NCBI RefSeq assembly: GCF_020382885.2
Contig: NC_058504.1
Location: 19,355,019 to 19,419,018 of the forward strand
DNA from: Scatophagus argus
Lineage: Eukaryota > Chordata > Actinopteri > Scatophagidae
Direction: 5' to 3'
DNA: 64,000 nucleotides
Below, in pieces: positions 16,055 to 28,510 of the stretch. The position numbers and the translations under genes are program-made. How positions within the stretch are numbered: the stretch's first letter is position 1; the number at the start of each line of letters is the position of its first letter. The notes beneath the pieces are model-generated. The model was not told where the DNA came from. It ran no database searches and worked only from the letters and a program-made list of their open reading frames with translations.

Positions 16055-19000
16055 TCAGTTCTGGGGGGTGGAGTAGAAGGAGTGGTGCTGGTGGCTCTGG
16101 TTTGGAGGATTACTGGCAAACAAGAGAGGAGCCGTCTCCGATCCGTACCAGCTGAAACACAGTGAGAAGTAGATCAACAGGTGACAGCTGCGCAGCGCTG
16201 GAGGACTCTGATGTGGTTTCATCCCCGCAGCATCACTACGCAATGCAGTCTTACCAGAACATACGCCTTATCTGTCTCTGAGAACAGTGCACCAAAAAAC
16301 ACTTCTATAAAGTCTGAAACTGAAATTCACACCTAATCACTCTATTTATTTGTTCTGGACAGCTTAAGTCCCTAAGATTATGATCAATTTTCTAAAACGT
16401 ACATGACTTGATACTTTGTATTACCTCTTTGGTCTATAAATTGTTAGAACATGCTAAGCTGCTGAGCCAAGAGGGATGTCTTCACTTGTCTTATCTGGTC
16501 AAACCAACAGTCCAAAACCCCAAAATATTCAGCTTACAATGATACAAAATTAGAACTGATTAAATATTCAGCCATGACTTTGGGAATAAATTTGTGCTGG
16601 CAGATCCTCCCTGTAAACTCCTGATCTGAATCACCTCTTGAAAGAGCGAGACTTCTGCCCATGCAGGACTTGTGCTTTTGGTTAAGCAAAAAGAGTTCTA
16701 TTGCAGCAACTGCAGCCATGTTGCTCTAATAAACTGTGATGGCCATTTCACAATTTTTGGAAAGGCAGTTAAGTTTCACATTGATGCCGGAACTAAGAAA
16801 TGTTTGCTTTTTTGTCTCAGATATGGGAGGATTGTTTGAGTTTTAGCCACGAGTCTAACATGGTTTAAATAACTGCACCTTGTGTGTGGATGTGAACTGC
16901 GTGCCCATGGAACAGGTGCATCTTCATCGCTGCCTTGGGGGTCATCAAAGAAATATGGACGAGGTAAGACCCTGTTATTGATGGCCATGCTGCTGGTCTG
17001 TGACAAACGGAAAAAACACAGGCTGACATGACATAACACGTCATGTTTCATGTCAAAATGTCTTTATTTAGCTGACAGTGCAATTTGTGTCCGATGTACT
17101 AACTACCTCTTGGGTAGGCTGGCGAACTCTGAAGATGAGGATGAGTAAGCTGGTTGGGAGCAGCTCCCATATGAGGAGTATGGCCCCAAAAGCCAGATAG
17201 CCTCTGTCGCCCAGCTCATTGCGCAAGTCAGCCTTCAAACAGACACACACAGGGTTATGTTGTAGTGCACTGGCATTGTTTTTATTGGCCAAGGCTTTCT
17301 GAGATGTGAAAACACCGCAGCATTACGGTAGTTAATTACCTGATCAGAGACGTTGTACCAGTCAAAGTTGAATGACTCCACCCGGTAGCTCTGGGACAGA
17401 ATGAGGACCGTCAGGTTGTAGCAGGCTCGACTGGCAAACAACAAGATCACTGCTGCTCCCAGCGCGGCTGTGAGGCACACCGTGGTCCCCTGGTGATGTA
17501 ACAAAAAGGCACCTCAGAATCACAGAGGAAGCTAAGAAGAGTCTTATGTTTGAAGGGATACTCCAGTGATTTGTAGCGCACTTCCATAAAGAGTTGCATT
17601 TAATAAAAGAAGAGTAAAGATGCAGCAGGTGCAGACATAACCCGACTTCTCTTATGGGAAAAAAAAATCCTACAACAAAAGTCTTACAATTCCCATCATG
17701 CAACTCAATATTAATATATATTAATATATTAGATGCTCCCTTAGATCCATTTGACCTGTGTCTTTCAAACTGCACATTTCCAGTGTGTAAGACAGTTCTA
17801 TTATAAATGTGTAGTCTCCAAAGCCAAGCTGAGATAACCCTGGTGATGTCATGTAACTGGGGTCATTTTCTCAGACTTCACAAAGCTTCTCCAGAGTCCC
17901 AGCTAGAGTAAAACTTCATCATGAGACCTAGACTAGACTAGACTCCTGATGTGTAAAATCTGTGGAGAGCCACTTTAACTTATGTTTACTTTCATATTTT
18001 ACTCAAAATATAATCATTACTGCATCGGGTCATTTGACCGAGAGCTTCGCGCACCTTGCTGGTCAGGTAGGGGCTCGTCGAGTGCGAGTGTCTTTTCAGG
18101 AGCAACAACAAAACAGCCAGCAGCACTGCATCCAAGATGAAGAGCAGGTCGTTGACAAGAACTCTAACCAGGACCAGATTCCAGGTCCGCTCCCCTGAAC
18201 CACCACCCCTGCCTCTGTCTCCGAGAGCCGCGCAGACCACGTTGACGCAGAGGAACAAGACATTCAGTGCACCGTACGCGCAGCGTGCCAGCCACCTGAG
18301 GAACACATGGAAGACACGGCTCGATCAAGATAATCAGGGTTCAGAACAAAAGTTTGATATTGTATTATTCTTAATGCATAAAGGGCTTTTCAGTCTGTAC
18401 TGTAGAATGAAACTTACAGTCTTCTGTCACTCTCTGAGCTATAAATCTCTCTCACTTTGAGCAGCACCTTTGAAACCAGAGAGAAATAATCAATGTAACT
18501 GACAATGAAAAACTGAAAGCAAAGGAAGTGTTGAACAAGCATCCCATTTCCGGTTTATCTAAAGCTAATGGCACACAGCTACTGAAAGTGTCTATAAGCA
18601 TTCAAGGAACTTTATTGTCATACCAGCTCACATTCACATGTTTATGGTACGAAATTAGGACTCAGGTCCCGGGAGCAGCAAGTGGACTATAAAAATATAA
18701 AAATAAAAACATAAAAATATTTCTGTCATATGACAGTTGTATCCTGGCTTAAAGAGTCTTACCTGTGTGAAATACATGTTGATAAGGCTGAGAGTGAAGA
18801 ACTGCAGACAGACAGGGAAGCAGTACAGCAGCCAGTAGAATACAACGGGAAGGTGGTTGGCCTCCAGAGCATTGCAGAAGTAAAAGGAGAACAGGGTTGT
18901 GCGGAGGGCTGCCCAGAGCAGGCAGAGGAACAGAAAGACACTCTGGTAGCTCCATCTTTTGTGTCTGTAGAGGTAGAGAAGCCAGAGCTGGGCGTACACT

Positions 19001-19143
19001 ACCAGGAACAGCCCAGCATACAGAACAGTGTAGAGGATAGTGAAGCCAAGCTCGACCGAGGGGGCGATGGCTGGGTGAAGGGGGACCGGGGGAAGCTGGG
19101 TGGAAGAGTTGGGAGGAGGGGCAGCTGTGACTGCAGCTTCCAT
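16055..19143 (-). CDS. gpr137: GPR137-family seven-transmembrane lysosomal protein
   Basis: Members of this family are multi-pass membrane proteins, lysosomal in mammals and linked to Rag/mTORC1 signalling. Seven coding exons on the minus strand: 19143-18763, 18467-18418, 18295-18055, 17489-17340, 17232-17107, 16997-16879 and 16151-16055. Phases close to give 387 residues. Hallmarks include [15 protein letters not shown] in TM2-3, a [17 protein letters not shown] segment, [17 protein letters not shown] and [20 protein letters not shown], then a variable C-tail (RPYFFDDPQ). [15 protein letters not shown] favours GPR137 over GPR137B or C, as does a neighbouring syvn1 (both on human 11q13). It diverges from the phospholipase D gene to its right. 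The 5' UTR exon probably begins at 19233, at a TTCAG acceptor. Confidence 0.9.
17549..17979. mobile_element. MITE-like repeat inside a gpr137 intron
   Basis: The two ends are imperfect inverted repeats (GAAGGGATACTCCAGTGATT on the left; the reverse complement of the right end reads AAAGTGGCTCTCCACAGATT). The interior resembles a dispersed repeat I have seen often in fish genomes. It lies wholly within the intron between 17490 and 18054 and has no open frame. The family name is not known to me. Confidence 0.45.
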
Positions 19144-20784
19144 TGGAGTACTGACAGGCCTAATTAACTATCCATCATCACAGAGAAACTGCCAAACGTT
19201 CTCCTCTCAGCCTGAGAGGTTAACATGGGAGACCTGAAGGGAGAATACATGTGTTGGTATTGGTATTTCTCAATATCATGCAAATAAGTCCAATATTATG
19301 ATCTGCAAAATCCATACGATATTCCACCTAAATTCATATTCAGTATTTCATAGTATGAGTTCAAATGGCAAATCCCATATTAAGTTATCTAACTGCTATT
19401 CTCCATGCAGGATGGTGAAGAGAAGTCACACATTTACAATCTTTAATATTTCTTCTTTTTTAGTGAGTCTGACTTGAAAAATGAACCGTTAATGATAACG
19501 TAACAACAGTCCAATGACATAACAACAATGACACACGACATACATATTGTGTCAACCGTCACATTGATTTAAACTACAGTTATAATATAGGAGTAAGTTG
19601 GTGTCATTTTCAACATCGACATTTCTAGCTTGAGTAATGTTATATTTTTAGGACTATCTGATGCTATTATGTTATTTTTTTATTTTTTATAGTACTCTGC
19701 TATTTTTCTATATTACTCTGTTATTTTAGATTTTGTGTGATTACTTGCTACTTTTGTTTGCTTCTTTGTATTGCAACTCTGGCACAACAATTTCCTGCGG
19801 GATCAATAAAGTTCTTATCTTATCTTATTATATTATGATTTTCGTCAGATCTGAAACACATTAACCTTTCAACTTTTTGGTAAAACGCACCTCACAGCTC
19901 AGTCTGAGGGACTTAAGACCTCTTTTATCAACACCACCAAGTGATGTTGCAAATACTTAATTTCAATTTATTTCAAACTGCATCTTAATCATATAAAAGT
20001 GTATATAACATCAATTTTTAGTTTTTGTCAAATTTGCTTCCGTGCTACCAACAGCGGAATGGCCCATCCGTACGTTTCAATCATTTATTCATTACTTTTA
20101 GTGATCTATTTTAACAGTTTATCAGTTACTTTCACTTAATTACTTCAGTTATCGATCTAATATTTTTAACTGAGGTGAGCTAGTCTACAATTTCTCCGTA
20201 TCTCCCGGTTGAAAATCACTGACAAACAACCGGCCGTGTTACGTGCTGAATAACGGCTAGGCTAGCTGAAACCAACTTTGTTATTTGAAGCTAAATTAGT
20301 GTCAGCAATTTCGTTTCGGTTTTACTTTGCTTGCGTGCAACATTATCATAACTTTTAAGCTGTCAATAAATAACAATAAATAATAATAGCACACCTTATT
20401 TCAAGCGTTCCGGGACACCCAGCGGAGGACGATAATCCCTTGTTTCCGTATTGTGTGACCTGCGTAACGTCTGATAGGCGGAGCCACCGTTTTGATTCCA
20501 ACCACCAATCAGCGATCGCAGGAAATCGCGGTTTCTTCAATTTTTTGTTTACTTATCTCATGTAGGACAACATATCCAAATTAGATTGGACGTTCGAATC
20601 GTTTTTGTTTTGATAACTCCAACAGCCGTTTAATGTAAGTTTTGTTTACCACAACTCGATATCATCTGTGTGCCACAGCTAGCTCTGCTGAGAGCAGGAA
20701 ACAAACGTGGCTTCTTTTCAACGCTCTGACCCGTTCGTTAATCTCGTGTGACAAAGCTTTGTTGCATTATTAAAGTGGTACAAG
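19144..20784. promoter_or_regulatory. divergent gpr137 / phospholipase D promoter region
   Basis: The two genes are transcribed away from this 1.6 kb interval. The right third (about 20400-20780) is richer in CpG and contains a CCAAT box at 20505-20509, so promoter activity is likely there. The middle carries a non-LTR 3' tail. On the minus strand a possible gpr137 leader donor lies near 20394. Exact start sites cannot be told from sequence alone. Confidence 0.5.
19650..19830 (+). mobile_element. non-LTR retrotransposon (LINE) 3' tail fragment
   Basis: The segment ends in TTTCCTGCGGGATCAATAAA followed by TATCT repeats. This is the usual 3' terminus of truncated fish LINE copies. A sister tail in reverse orientation lies at 23629-23673. 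The left boundary is approximate and the clade is not assigned. Confidence 0.55.
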
Positions 20785-23700
20785 ATGCCGATGGTTCTGC
20801 GGTCTAGAAAATCCACCCGCCTCGGTCGGACAAGTGAAGCAGAGTTAGGGGGCACATCACCCCCGGCAAGACCGAGACGGTCCACCCGCCTGCATAGGAG
20901 GACTACGTACGAGGTGGGTATTTTTATTACTCAGTTTTTCCGCCTCCTCTTCCTCCGCTGCTAAAAAACTTCACAGTCAGCCACGTAGCTTGCTCGCCAA
21001 CGTCAACTGCAGCGACGTTAGCTGGCTAATCGGAGAAACAAATACTGAAGGAAGGTTAATATAGGAGCGAGCCTGTCCTAAACGGGCGTATATTTAGCGC
21101 TATTACGACGTTAACGTAGGTAATACTTGCTTAGCTGGTTAGCATTACTGTTAGAGCTGATAATTGCACCGTGAGTGTGAAACCCTGAACTTACTAACGC
21201 CACCTAACGCTAGCAAGCACCCCGGTAAGTTTTCAAACCGTTGTCCATTATGCTTTTCATCCTCTTTTCTTTGCTTTATCAACATACACGGTGTAATTTA
21301 AGATACAACCCACACATGTCTCTTTAAGTTTTACGTCGTGAGCTTTATAACCAATGCTTTATTCCGGTGCTGCTTCCTCCTCGTTAACTGATAACCGATT
21401 TTGTCCTGTCAGGAGTCAGATGAGTCAGACTCTGAGTCTGTCCAGAGCCAAGTGATGGAGACACAACAAAGTCCCCCGGCTGAGCTGGAGGAGGAAACTG
21501 CTGAGGACGCTGATGTAACGGTAGTTTACAGTCCACCCTACTGAAAACCTAAACATATCCACCTCTTGCATAGGCCGGGAAAGCGCAGCTGTCTACAGTA
21601 GGATTTTTCGGGGCGGCACCACTATTATTCACAGGCCATGTGGTGAGAGAAATCGTTAACACTTGGTGCTTGCGCAGCAGCGTGTACTCAACACCAGGAA
21701 ATATTATCAGGCCAGTGTGGTGGTGTCTCAGTCTCCTTTAGCTGCATGCACAGAGGTAAAACTGATTTCTATACTGCGTTTGGCCTACGAGTTAGTTATG
21801 TACATATAGCAGGGGAGCCACTGTGGCCACTAATGTAGTTTTGTCGACAGTGTCAGAAATAATAATAATTTGTTTTTTATCATTATTATCAAGTAATGTA
21901 AATGTCGAGAATCTCTTAATGTTGTTTTTTTTTATAACATTTTACAGTTGAGCGATAAATCTTTCTTATTAAAGATGATTATAACAGATAAAGACAACTT
22001 TAGAACAATAATCTTCAGTGCAAATACATTTGTTTTAAATAATAAGTGAAACGTACTCATCAAACAAATGAGACTTTAATTACAAAAACACTAGACATGA
22101 CTTTACTTTCTGCATGTTTGCTGTTATTGATACATCTGTGACGACATCATATTTATATTTACATACAGTCACTTTGAAGAGCAGATGTCACAAAGTTGAT
22201 TTTTTTAAAAGGTGAATTTCATAAGCTGTGGTTTAGAACAGCATTTTTTAGTATTATATTAAATAGTTTATTTTCCACACACAAAATGTCCTACTCTGTG
22301 TGTATCATGTCTGTTCTGGATCAGACAGAAGAGTTCATTTGAGTAGGTGTGGCTGTTCTTGCTCTGCAGTGAAACAGAAACCTGTCAAGGTAATATGCAG
22401 GTTTTAGTATTGTTGTTGAATAACAGGACAAGGAACAAAAGACTAGATCATATGGAGTTCGAAAATGTCTGTCAGCTGCTAGCTATTTGTAATGTATTTT
22501 TTTGCGGTTTGTGCAACTAATGGGCCGTTCAGAGTTGAAACTAGTGTGTATATGGTGAGACAAGTGCTATAGATAAATTACTTGTGAATACACACACAAG
22601 GTGCATGTTTTTTCCTGATGAACTTCTGTCTTCTTCAGGAACTGAAGCATTGTAGCGTTGTGCTGGACCGTCTCTCGTCTGACGACAAGGTTGCAAAAAG
22701 AGAGCTCGAGGAGAAAGAGGACATGAACCGCAAAAGTGGGAAACCCGTCTCCCGAATCCCTACTTTTCATAAACGTCCTACCAGTACGGGCCAGAACCCA
22801 GAGCTGCCTGCCAAAAAAGATACCCCTGTTCACATAACTCAGCTTGCCGAGAAAACTGGAAGTGGAAACGTGGAGGCCTTGAAGTCCAAGCCGCCAGACG
22901 TCAGAACACTCCCCTCGCCGTCAGTCCGCACTCCTAAAATTGGCCTTGAAGCCCCTTCTGCGTTCATTGGCACAGAACACACTTCTGCAGCAGCCCATAG
23001 TTCCCTGATTACTACGCCCAAGAGCTGGAATTTGTCTGAGTCTGTGCAGTGCCCTCTTATGACTGTAAGCCCAAGGCCTTCCATCAGACCAGAGCAAGGG
23101 CTGGAGCAAACTCTACCAGAGCGAGACAGGAGGGAAGCATGTGAAACAGAAGCTGACATCATCCTGGATGCCCCCATATCTCTCCCTCCATGCGACATTA
23201 GCCATAAGCTGCTGGAAGACACAGAAGAGACGTACAATGTTTCATTTAAAGGCAGGATCAACCTCGCTGCCTCTGGTGATGCTGAAAAGTCAGAGTCTGC
23301 AGAGATCCATCATGCGTCTGAGGTAAGCCAAGAGGAGGCTATTATGGACGAAGAGCCACCATGGGAGACAGAACCGACGAACATATTTGAATTGAAGGAC
23401 AGTAGATCTTCATCAGATGGTGAAAATGAGGACGAGTTGGCAAGTGAAAAGTCTGAGGTCGATGATTCAGGGGGCATGAAAGAGCATCATGAACCACTTA
23501 TAAGAAAGTTACATTCTTCAAAACTCGAAGGGGTGAGAGAGAGTATTGATGAATCAACCTCTCCTGTAGCACCACAGAAGCCTGCCAAAGCTAAGTCAAC
23601 CAAGCCGACGAAGGTGAGCCACTGCGTTTAGATAGATAGATAGATATACTTTAGTGATCCCAGGCTGGGAAATTGTTTTATGTGCTTGATAGATTCCACT

Positions 23701-26700
23701 CATATCTGTTGTGTTGTTAGTCTCAGCAGAGGCAGTCATTTAAAAAGGCACCTCGCCACACCCTGTAGTCCTGTAACAGCTTTGGTATGCAGCATGCATA
23801 ATCCAGAGCTGTCTCCCAGACTGTCAGAGCTATGATTGTAAACGAACCCATTTGTTCACAAGTTAAAATTTGCACATCTGTTGTTTTCTAGAGGAGCAGC
23901 TGCTCCAGTTTTGCTCTCTGCTGCTTCCTGCCCATCACTTTGCTGCTTGTAGTGGGGTTTGGTCAGCATGTTTGGCACTACGGTCTTCCCATGTCTGTGG
24001 CTCACCTCACAGCTCAGCTGGAACTACATATGCTGGAGGGCTTTGGCTTGATGCCAGAGCCTTGCAGCACTGAATGTCGGTAAGATAATGATCAACAAAG
24101 TGTGGATCTCAGTGTTGTTCCTCCGAGAAATTTGCTGTGACAAAAATAACTCAGAAGTTAAACAGTACTTACAGACAATGACTGGATTCTGTTTGGTGTG
24201 TAAGTGGTCACAGCTTTAGTTTCCCTTGTTCAGAGTGCATCTGGTGGAGAGCATCCCCGTAGGTCTCTACCAGTCTTCTTCCTCGCCCAGACGGAGCATT
24301 GCAGACAGCTGGCTACATCTGCTGGACAAAGCCAACAGCTCGGTCCATATAGCCGCTTTCTACTTCACTCTACAAGGCAACGATATGGAGTTCGCCGACT
24401 CCACCGACTCTCAGGTTAGTTCGGTATCATGCCTCAGTCTCATGATGCAGCACATGAAGTGATTATACCAGAGCCTTTTGAACTATGATATGATATTATT
24501 TACCAAATACTTTGCAGGGAAGAATGGTCTTTGAGCAACTTCAACAACTTGAATCCAAAGGTGTGAAACTCCAGATTGCCGTCAATGCACCCCAGACCTC
24601 AACTCAAGATACTGCCGAATTGGCTGCCACAGGTACATTAAAAACCAGACAATATGGAGCCCATTGTGTTGCTGCACAAGGTAACATCATTTGTAGGTTA
24701 AAATACACATATTCATTAATTGAGACTACACACAAAAAAGTAGTGTCCCATTGCAACAAAGTCTTTCAAACAGCGTGGTAATTTTCTATGCAGATATAGC
24801 TGAATTTATTATTTTATAATTTATTCTTCTTATTATTATTTTCCCCTCAGGTGCAGAGGTCAGAGAGGTAGACCTCAAGGCTGTAACTGGAGGTATTGTC
24901 CACACCAAACTGTGGGTGGTGGATCAAAAGCACTTGTATTTGGGTAGTGCTAACATGGACTGGCGCTCTCTAAGTCAGGTAAAACTGAGAGAAAGATTTG
25001 CATTTTCAGATATGTCTGAATCAGTTGGGGCATTATACTCATCACTTATTACATCCAACCTACATGACCCTTTGCATTGGTTGGTTCAATGCTGTCCAGT
25101 AGTATCTGTGGAACTGATGTCCCAGCCAGGTCATGGCATAGCGAGTTGACTCTCAGGTAGAAACTCTTTGTCCAGACAGTGTTATGTTCAGCCTAGATTT
25201 AAGACAAGAAGTAATTGAGCAGTATGCATTTTTTATTTGGAGTGCCTTAATTATTATGTTTTAAGACACACACCTTGACTGTAGAGTGCCTGCCAAACAA
25301 TTCTGTACCTTACGAAGCAGATAAATAACATTTTCCTCTTCTAAGTATTGAATAAAATAATGTCCTTTGTGGAACAGGCCCCAGGAGGCCCCACAGTCAC
25401 AGTAGCGGCTCTGACAGGTTTAATGCATCCCGTGAACTTTGTTGAATCAAGGTGAAGGAGGTCGGTCTGTCAGTGGAGGACTGCAGCTGCCTGGCTCAAG
25501 ATGCCTTTCGGATCTTTGGGGTGTACTGGAGCCTCGGTGGTGCGAACAACAGCTCCCTGCCGCCATACTGGCCTGCTCGTCTCTCTGCCCTGTCCAGCTC
25601 CCAGAATCCCCTGCATCTGAAGGTCAATGGGGTGCCTGCTCAAGTCTACCTGTCTGTAAGTTCAGAATGACCAAGTTTCCTTCAAGAGGAGTGCTTTAAA
25701 AATCAAATGTAAATTTTTTTTTTAAATCAGGCTTTTTGTTTTTGGGGGTTTTTTTTTACATTGACTACGTGTTTTTGAAGGCTGATACAGGTATTTTTAT
25801 TTGCTGTGTGTTCTTTTAACAGTGGAAAAGGATATAAAAATGTAAAATGTTAATAGGAAAAGGTCAGTTTCAACCAGGACTAATCCTATTTTAGGATTAG
25901 TGGCAGTCTAATCCTAATTTAGGATTAATCTTGGCTCAAACCAGGTTAGGTGAATAATATCAGGGTCTGTACAAAGTCTTGAAAATTTGGAAATAGCTTA
26001 ATGTTAATTTGCCTTCAAGATTAGGAATATGGTGAAAGTACTTCATTTTGAACATAATCTTCTTGTAATCCAAGAATCTTTTAAAATTTGACATCAAACA
26101 ATCCTGTCATTATCCTAATTGTTCACTTGTTATTTATGGCAGGATAAGTCGAGGATACAAAGTTTGCATAAATGTAAACTGCAACTTCGCTGATGCACGT
26201 AGGCATATGGTTGTAAGGTGGCAATTCTACTTTGCAGTTATGTTTATAGTAACAAATTAGATTTTACATTTTCGGTTTACATTCCTTCTAAATTGCTTGA
26301 ATTTTATTCTTACAAAAGTGCATGAACCTGTATAGACAGAGTCCGCTGTCTGCTTGCTCCCATGATTCTTACCTCCTGTGTTACATGTGTTTCCTGCAGA
26401 GTGCCCCTCCACAGATTTCAGCCCGCGGCCGCTCAGACGATCTCGCCACCATCCTGTCGGTCATTGAGGATGCCCAGAAATTCGTTTACATCTCTGTCAT
26501 GGACTATCTTCCTCTGTCTGAGTTCACAGAGCCTCTCAGGTGATGAGCCACTCAAGCCACAGAGACCCAGCAGTCTTAACTGCTACAATCCAAGGAATAT
26601 TCATATTTAGATGAAAAAAAGAACACTATTAAAATCCCTATGTCTTATGTTATCCAAGTCACTTGATTAGATACACACTTTACATTAACAAATGATGCCA

Positions 26701-27815
26701 TGCATGATGTCTTGCAAATAGGCTAGTCACAATAATGGACTCTGATGAGCTGACAAAGAAGCTTCTGAGGTTGCCTTGCTAACTGGAGACATTGTAGTTG
26801 AAATGCAGGAAACTAACTGCTCTCTCTCTCTCTCTCTGTTTGTGGCCCCTCCCCAGGTTCTGGCCTCCCATCGACTTGGCCCTGCGTGCTGCAGCCTGCA
26901 CCAGAGAGGTACAGGTCAGACTGCTGGTGAGCTGCTGGAAGCATTCGCCTACTGCTATGTTCACTTTCCTGCAGTCCCTGCTGGTCCTCAATAGGCCACC
27001 ACTGAACTGTGGCATTGATGTGGTACGTTGGGGGATTTTATTTTTATTTTTATTTCCTGCACAATTACTAAGAACATAAGACACGGTGGTCTGAACATAA
27101 TGGTGATACATGCTGTTGTTATCTGTTTCTGTGCAGAGAATCTTTACAGTGCCTTCAACAGCAGAGCAGAGGAAGATTCCCTTTGCACGAGTCAATCATG
27201 CCAAGTACATGGTTACAGACAGAGTGGTCTATATAGGTATGGTATTACCTTTCTATTTTGTTTTTAGAATGTTGATTTAAATATTTTTACATGTTTGAAT
27301 ACAGACAAAAATGTCTGACTGTTCAAGGTCTAGCTGCAGATCTCCAACGCTTGGTGTTAATGCATTTTATAGGCCCATAAAACCGTTCCAGAAGGTAAAT
27401 AACCTTTTACAGTACAAAGTGGGAAAGTATTATATCCGCTCTTGTAGGCAGCTAAAATGGTTGCCTTCTGGCTTTTTAGCATTTAGATATTTTCTTAAAT
27501 GGGACCTTCAATATGTGGTGAGAGGAATAATCTCACCAAACGTTAGTCCAATTAGTTCCCGCAACGGTCTTCCAGTCTAATTGACCTAATGTGACTGTTT
27601 CTGTGTTCACAGGGACTTCAAACTGGTCAGAGAACTACTTCACCCAGACAGCTGGCGTGGGCTTGGTGGTGAACCAGACTGGTTCTGAGGTTAAAAGAGG
27701 CCAGGAGACCCTGCAGAGCCAAGCAGAGGAGCTCTTCCTCAGAGACTGGACATCTCAGTATATCAGCACGCTCTCTGTTGACGATATGGATGCCTGCCCT
27801 CGTGGCACACATTGA
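20785..27815 (+). CDS. pld7: PLD3/PLD4-like transmembrane phospholipase D with long N-terminal extension
   Basis: Mammalian PLD3 and PLD4, the nearest family, are type II membrane proteins of the endolysosome with nuclease activity. Twelve coding exons: 20785-20913, 21413-21520, 22639-23613, 23892-24079, 24234-24414, 24518-24632, 24851-24978, 25452-25655, 26400-26539, 26857-27022, 27137-27236 and 27613-27815. All phases close to 878 residues; PLD3 is about 490. Residues 1-404 form a low-complexity, charged cytosolic region. A single transmembrane segment lies at about 408-430. HKD motif 1 is at 583-600 ([18 protein letters not shown]) and HKD motif 2 at 799-815 ([17 protein letters not shown]), both intact. 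It is neither clear PLD3 nor clear PLD4, so the teleost symbol pld7 is tentative. No usable ATG precedes the transmembrane segment in its own exon, which supports joining the upstream exons. Confidence 0.85.
23629..23673 (-). mobile_element. non-LTR retrotransposon 3' tail with (TAGA)n
   Basis: A TAGA run is followed by TACTTTAGTGATCCCAGGCT and GGGAAATT. This is the reverse orientation of the tail seen at 19791-19830. It starts only about 15 bases past the splice donor of the large third exon of the phospholipase D gene. Confidence 0.5.
25879..25947. repeat. paired short hairpins (TAATCCTA / TAGGATTA)
   Basis: Two inverted repeats stand side by side in a phospholipase D intron: 25879-25888 with 25892-25901 (10-bp stem, 3-base loop) and 25909-25916 with 25920-25927 (8-bp stem, 3-base loop). 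A CTCAAACCAGGTTAGG tail follows. The pattern resembles a fragment of a fish MITE, but the family is not proven. Confidence 0.5.
26821..26837. repeat. (TC)n microsatellite in a splice acceptor tract
   Basis: The run lies about 20 bases before the CCCCAG acceptor at 26856 and forms part of the polypyrimidine tract of that intron. Confidence 0.85.
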
Positions 27816-28510
27816 GAGTTCATTGTTCAATGAGACACATTGTAGATGCTTCCACTTGAATTTTATTTTACTTGTGCAGAATCCACTTGCTGTACTGTGT
27901 GAGTGAACGCTGTTTATTTTATTGCTGACTCGCTGCCTGTTTCTTGTACATAATTGCATTTTTATATTTCGTTTCAAGACATGTTATTTTATATTTTTCT
28001 GACAATTGCTCTCACAAGTGAAGAACTTGCTTTGTACAATTTATTTTATGCCTGGAGCATTTTGTATATTTTCCTGATGCCAAGCTTTAACAAACTCAAG
28101 CAGGAAATGAGACATTTCCAAAGAGGTGCTTACACCACAGCTCTGTTTACACTGCTGAAGTCATCAGCTGGTAATGTTTGTGTGTAGTGAAGCTATCTGA
28201 AGGAACGTCAGTCCAGCAGTACAAGATTCTTGTAAATACTATCAATTTAGATCTTTTTCTTTGGTTTGCTGGCTTAAGAAAATCCAAAACCACTAATGTC
28301 ACAAAATAACTCATACAAATCTAAAACAGCATGCCTTGTGTGTTATGCATGTGTGCTGTGACAGCTGTGGCTGGAGGAATAACGTTTTTTTGGTTGTCCA
28401 TTCTGTAAGTCCGTCCAAAGGCTGATGGGAATGGTGGGAAAGTACTGGACACCTTTAAAGATCCCCTGAGACATGTTTTAAAACAAATAAAAATGCTCTG
28501 CTTTGAAGAA
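27816..28510 (+). other. phospholipase D gene 3' UTR and poly(A) signal
   Basis: The AT-rich stretch after the stop ends near AATAAA at 28486-28491. No other coding signal is seen. Confidence 0.65.

Noticed and set aside
18730-19167. 145-residue open frame on the plus strand
   Set aside because: It is antisense to the first coding exon of gpr137, whose protein is clearly conserved. The plus-strand frame has no recognisable similarity.
20590-20605. GTTCGAATC, similar to a tRNA B box
   Set aside because: No A box or cloverleaf stems can be drawn around it.
22839-23261. 140-residue open frame on the minus strand
   Set aside because: It is a shadow of the 975-base phospholipase D exon, which is open throughout on the plus strand and joins its neighbours in phase.
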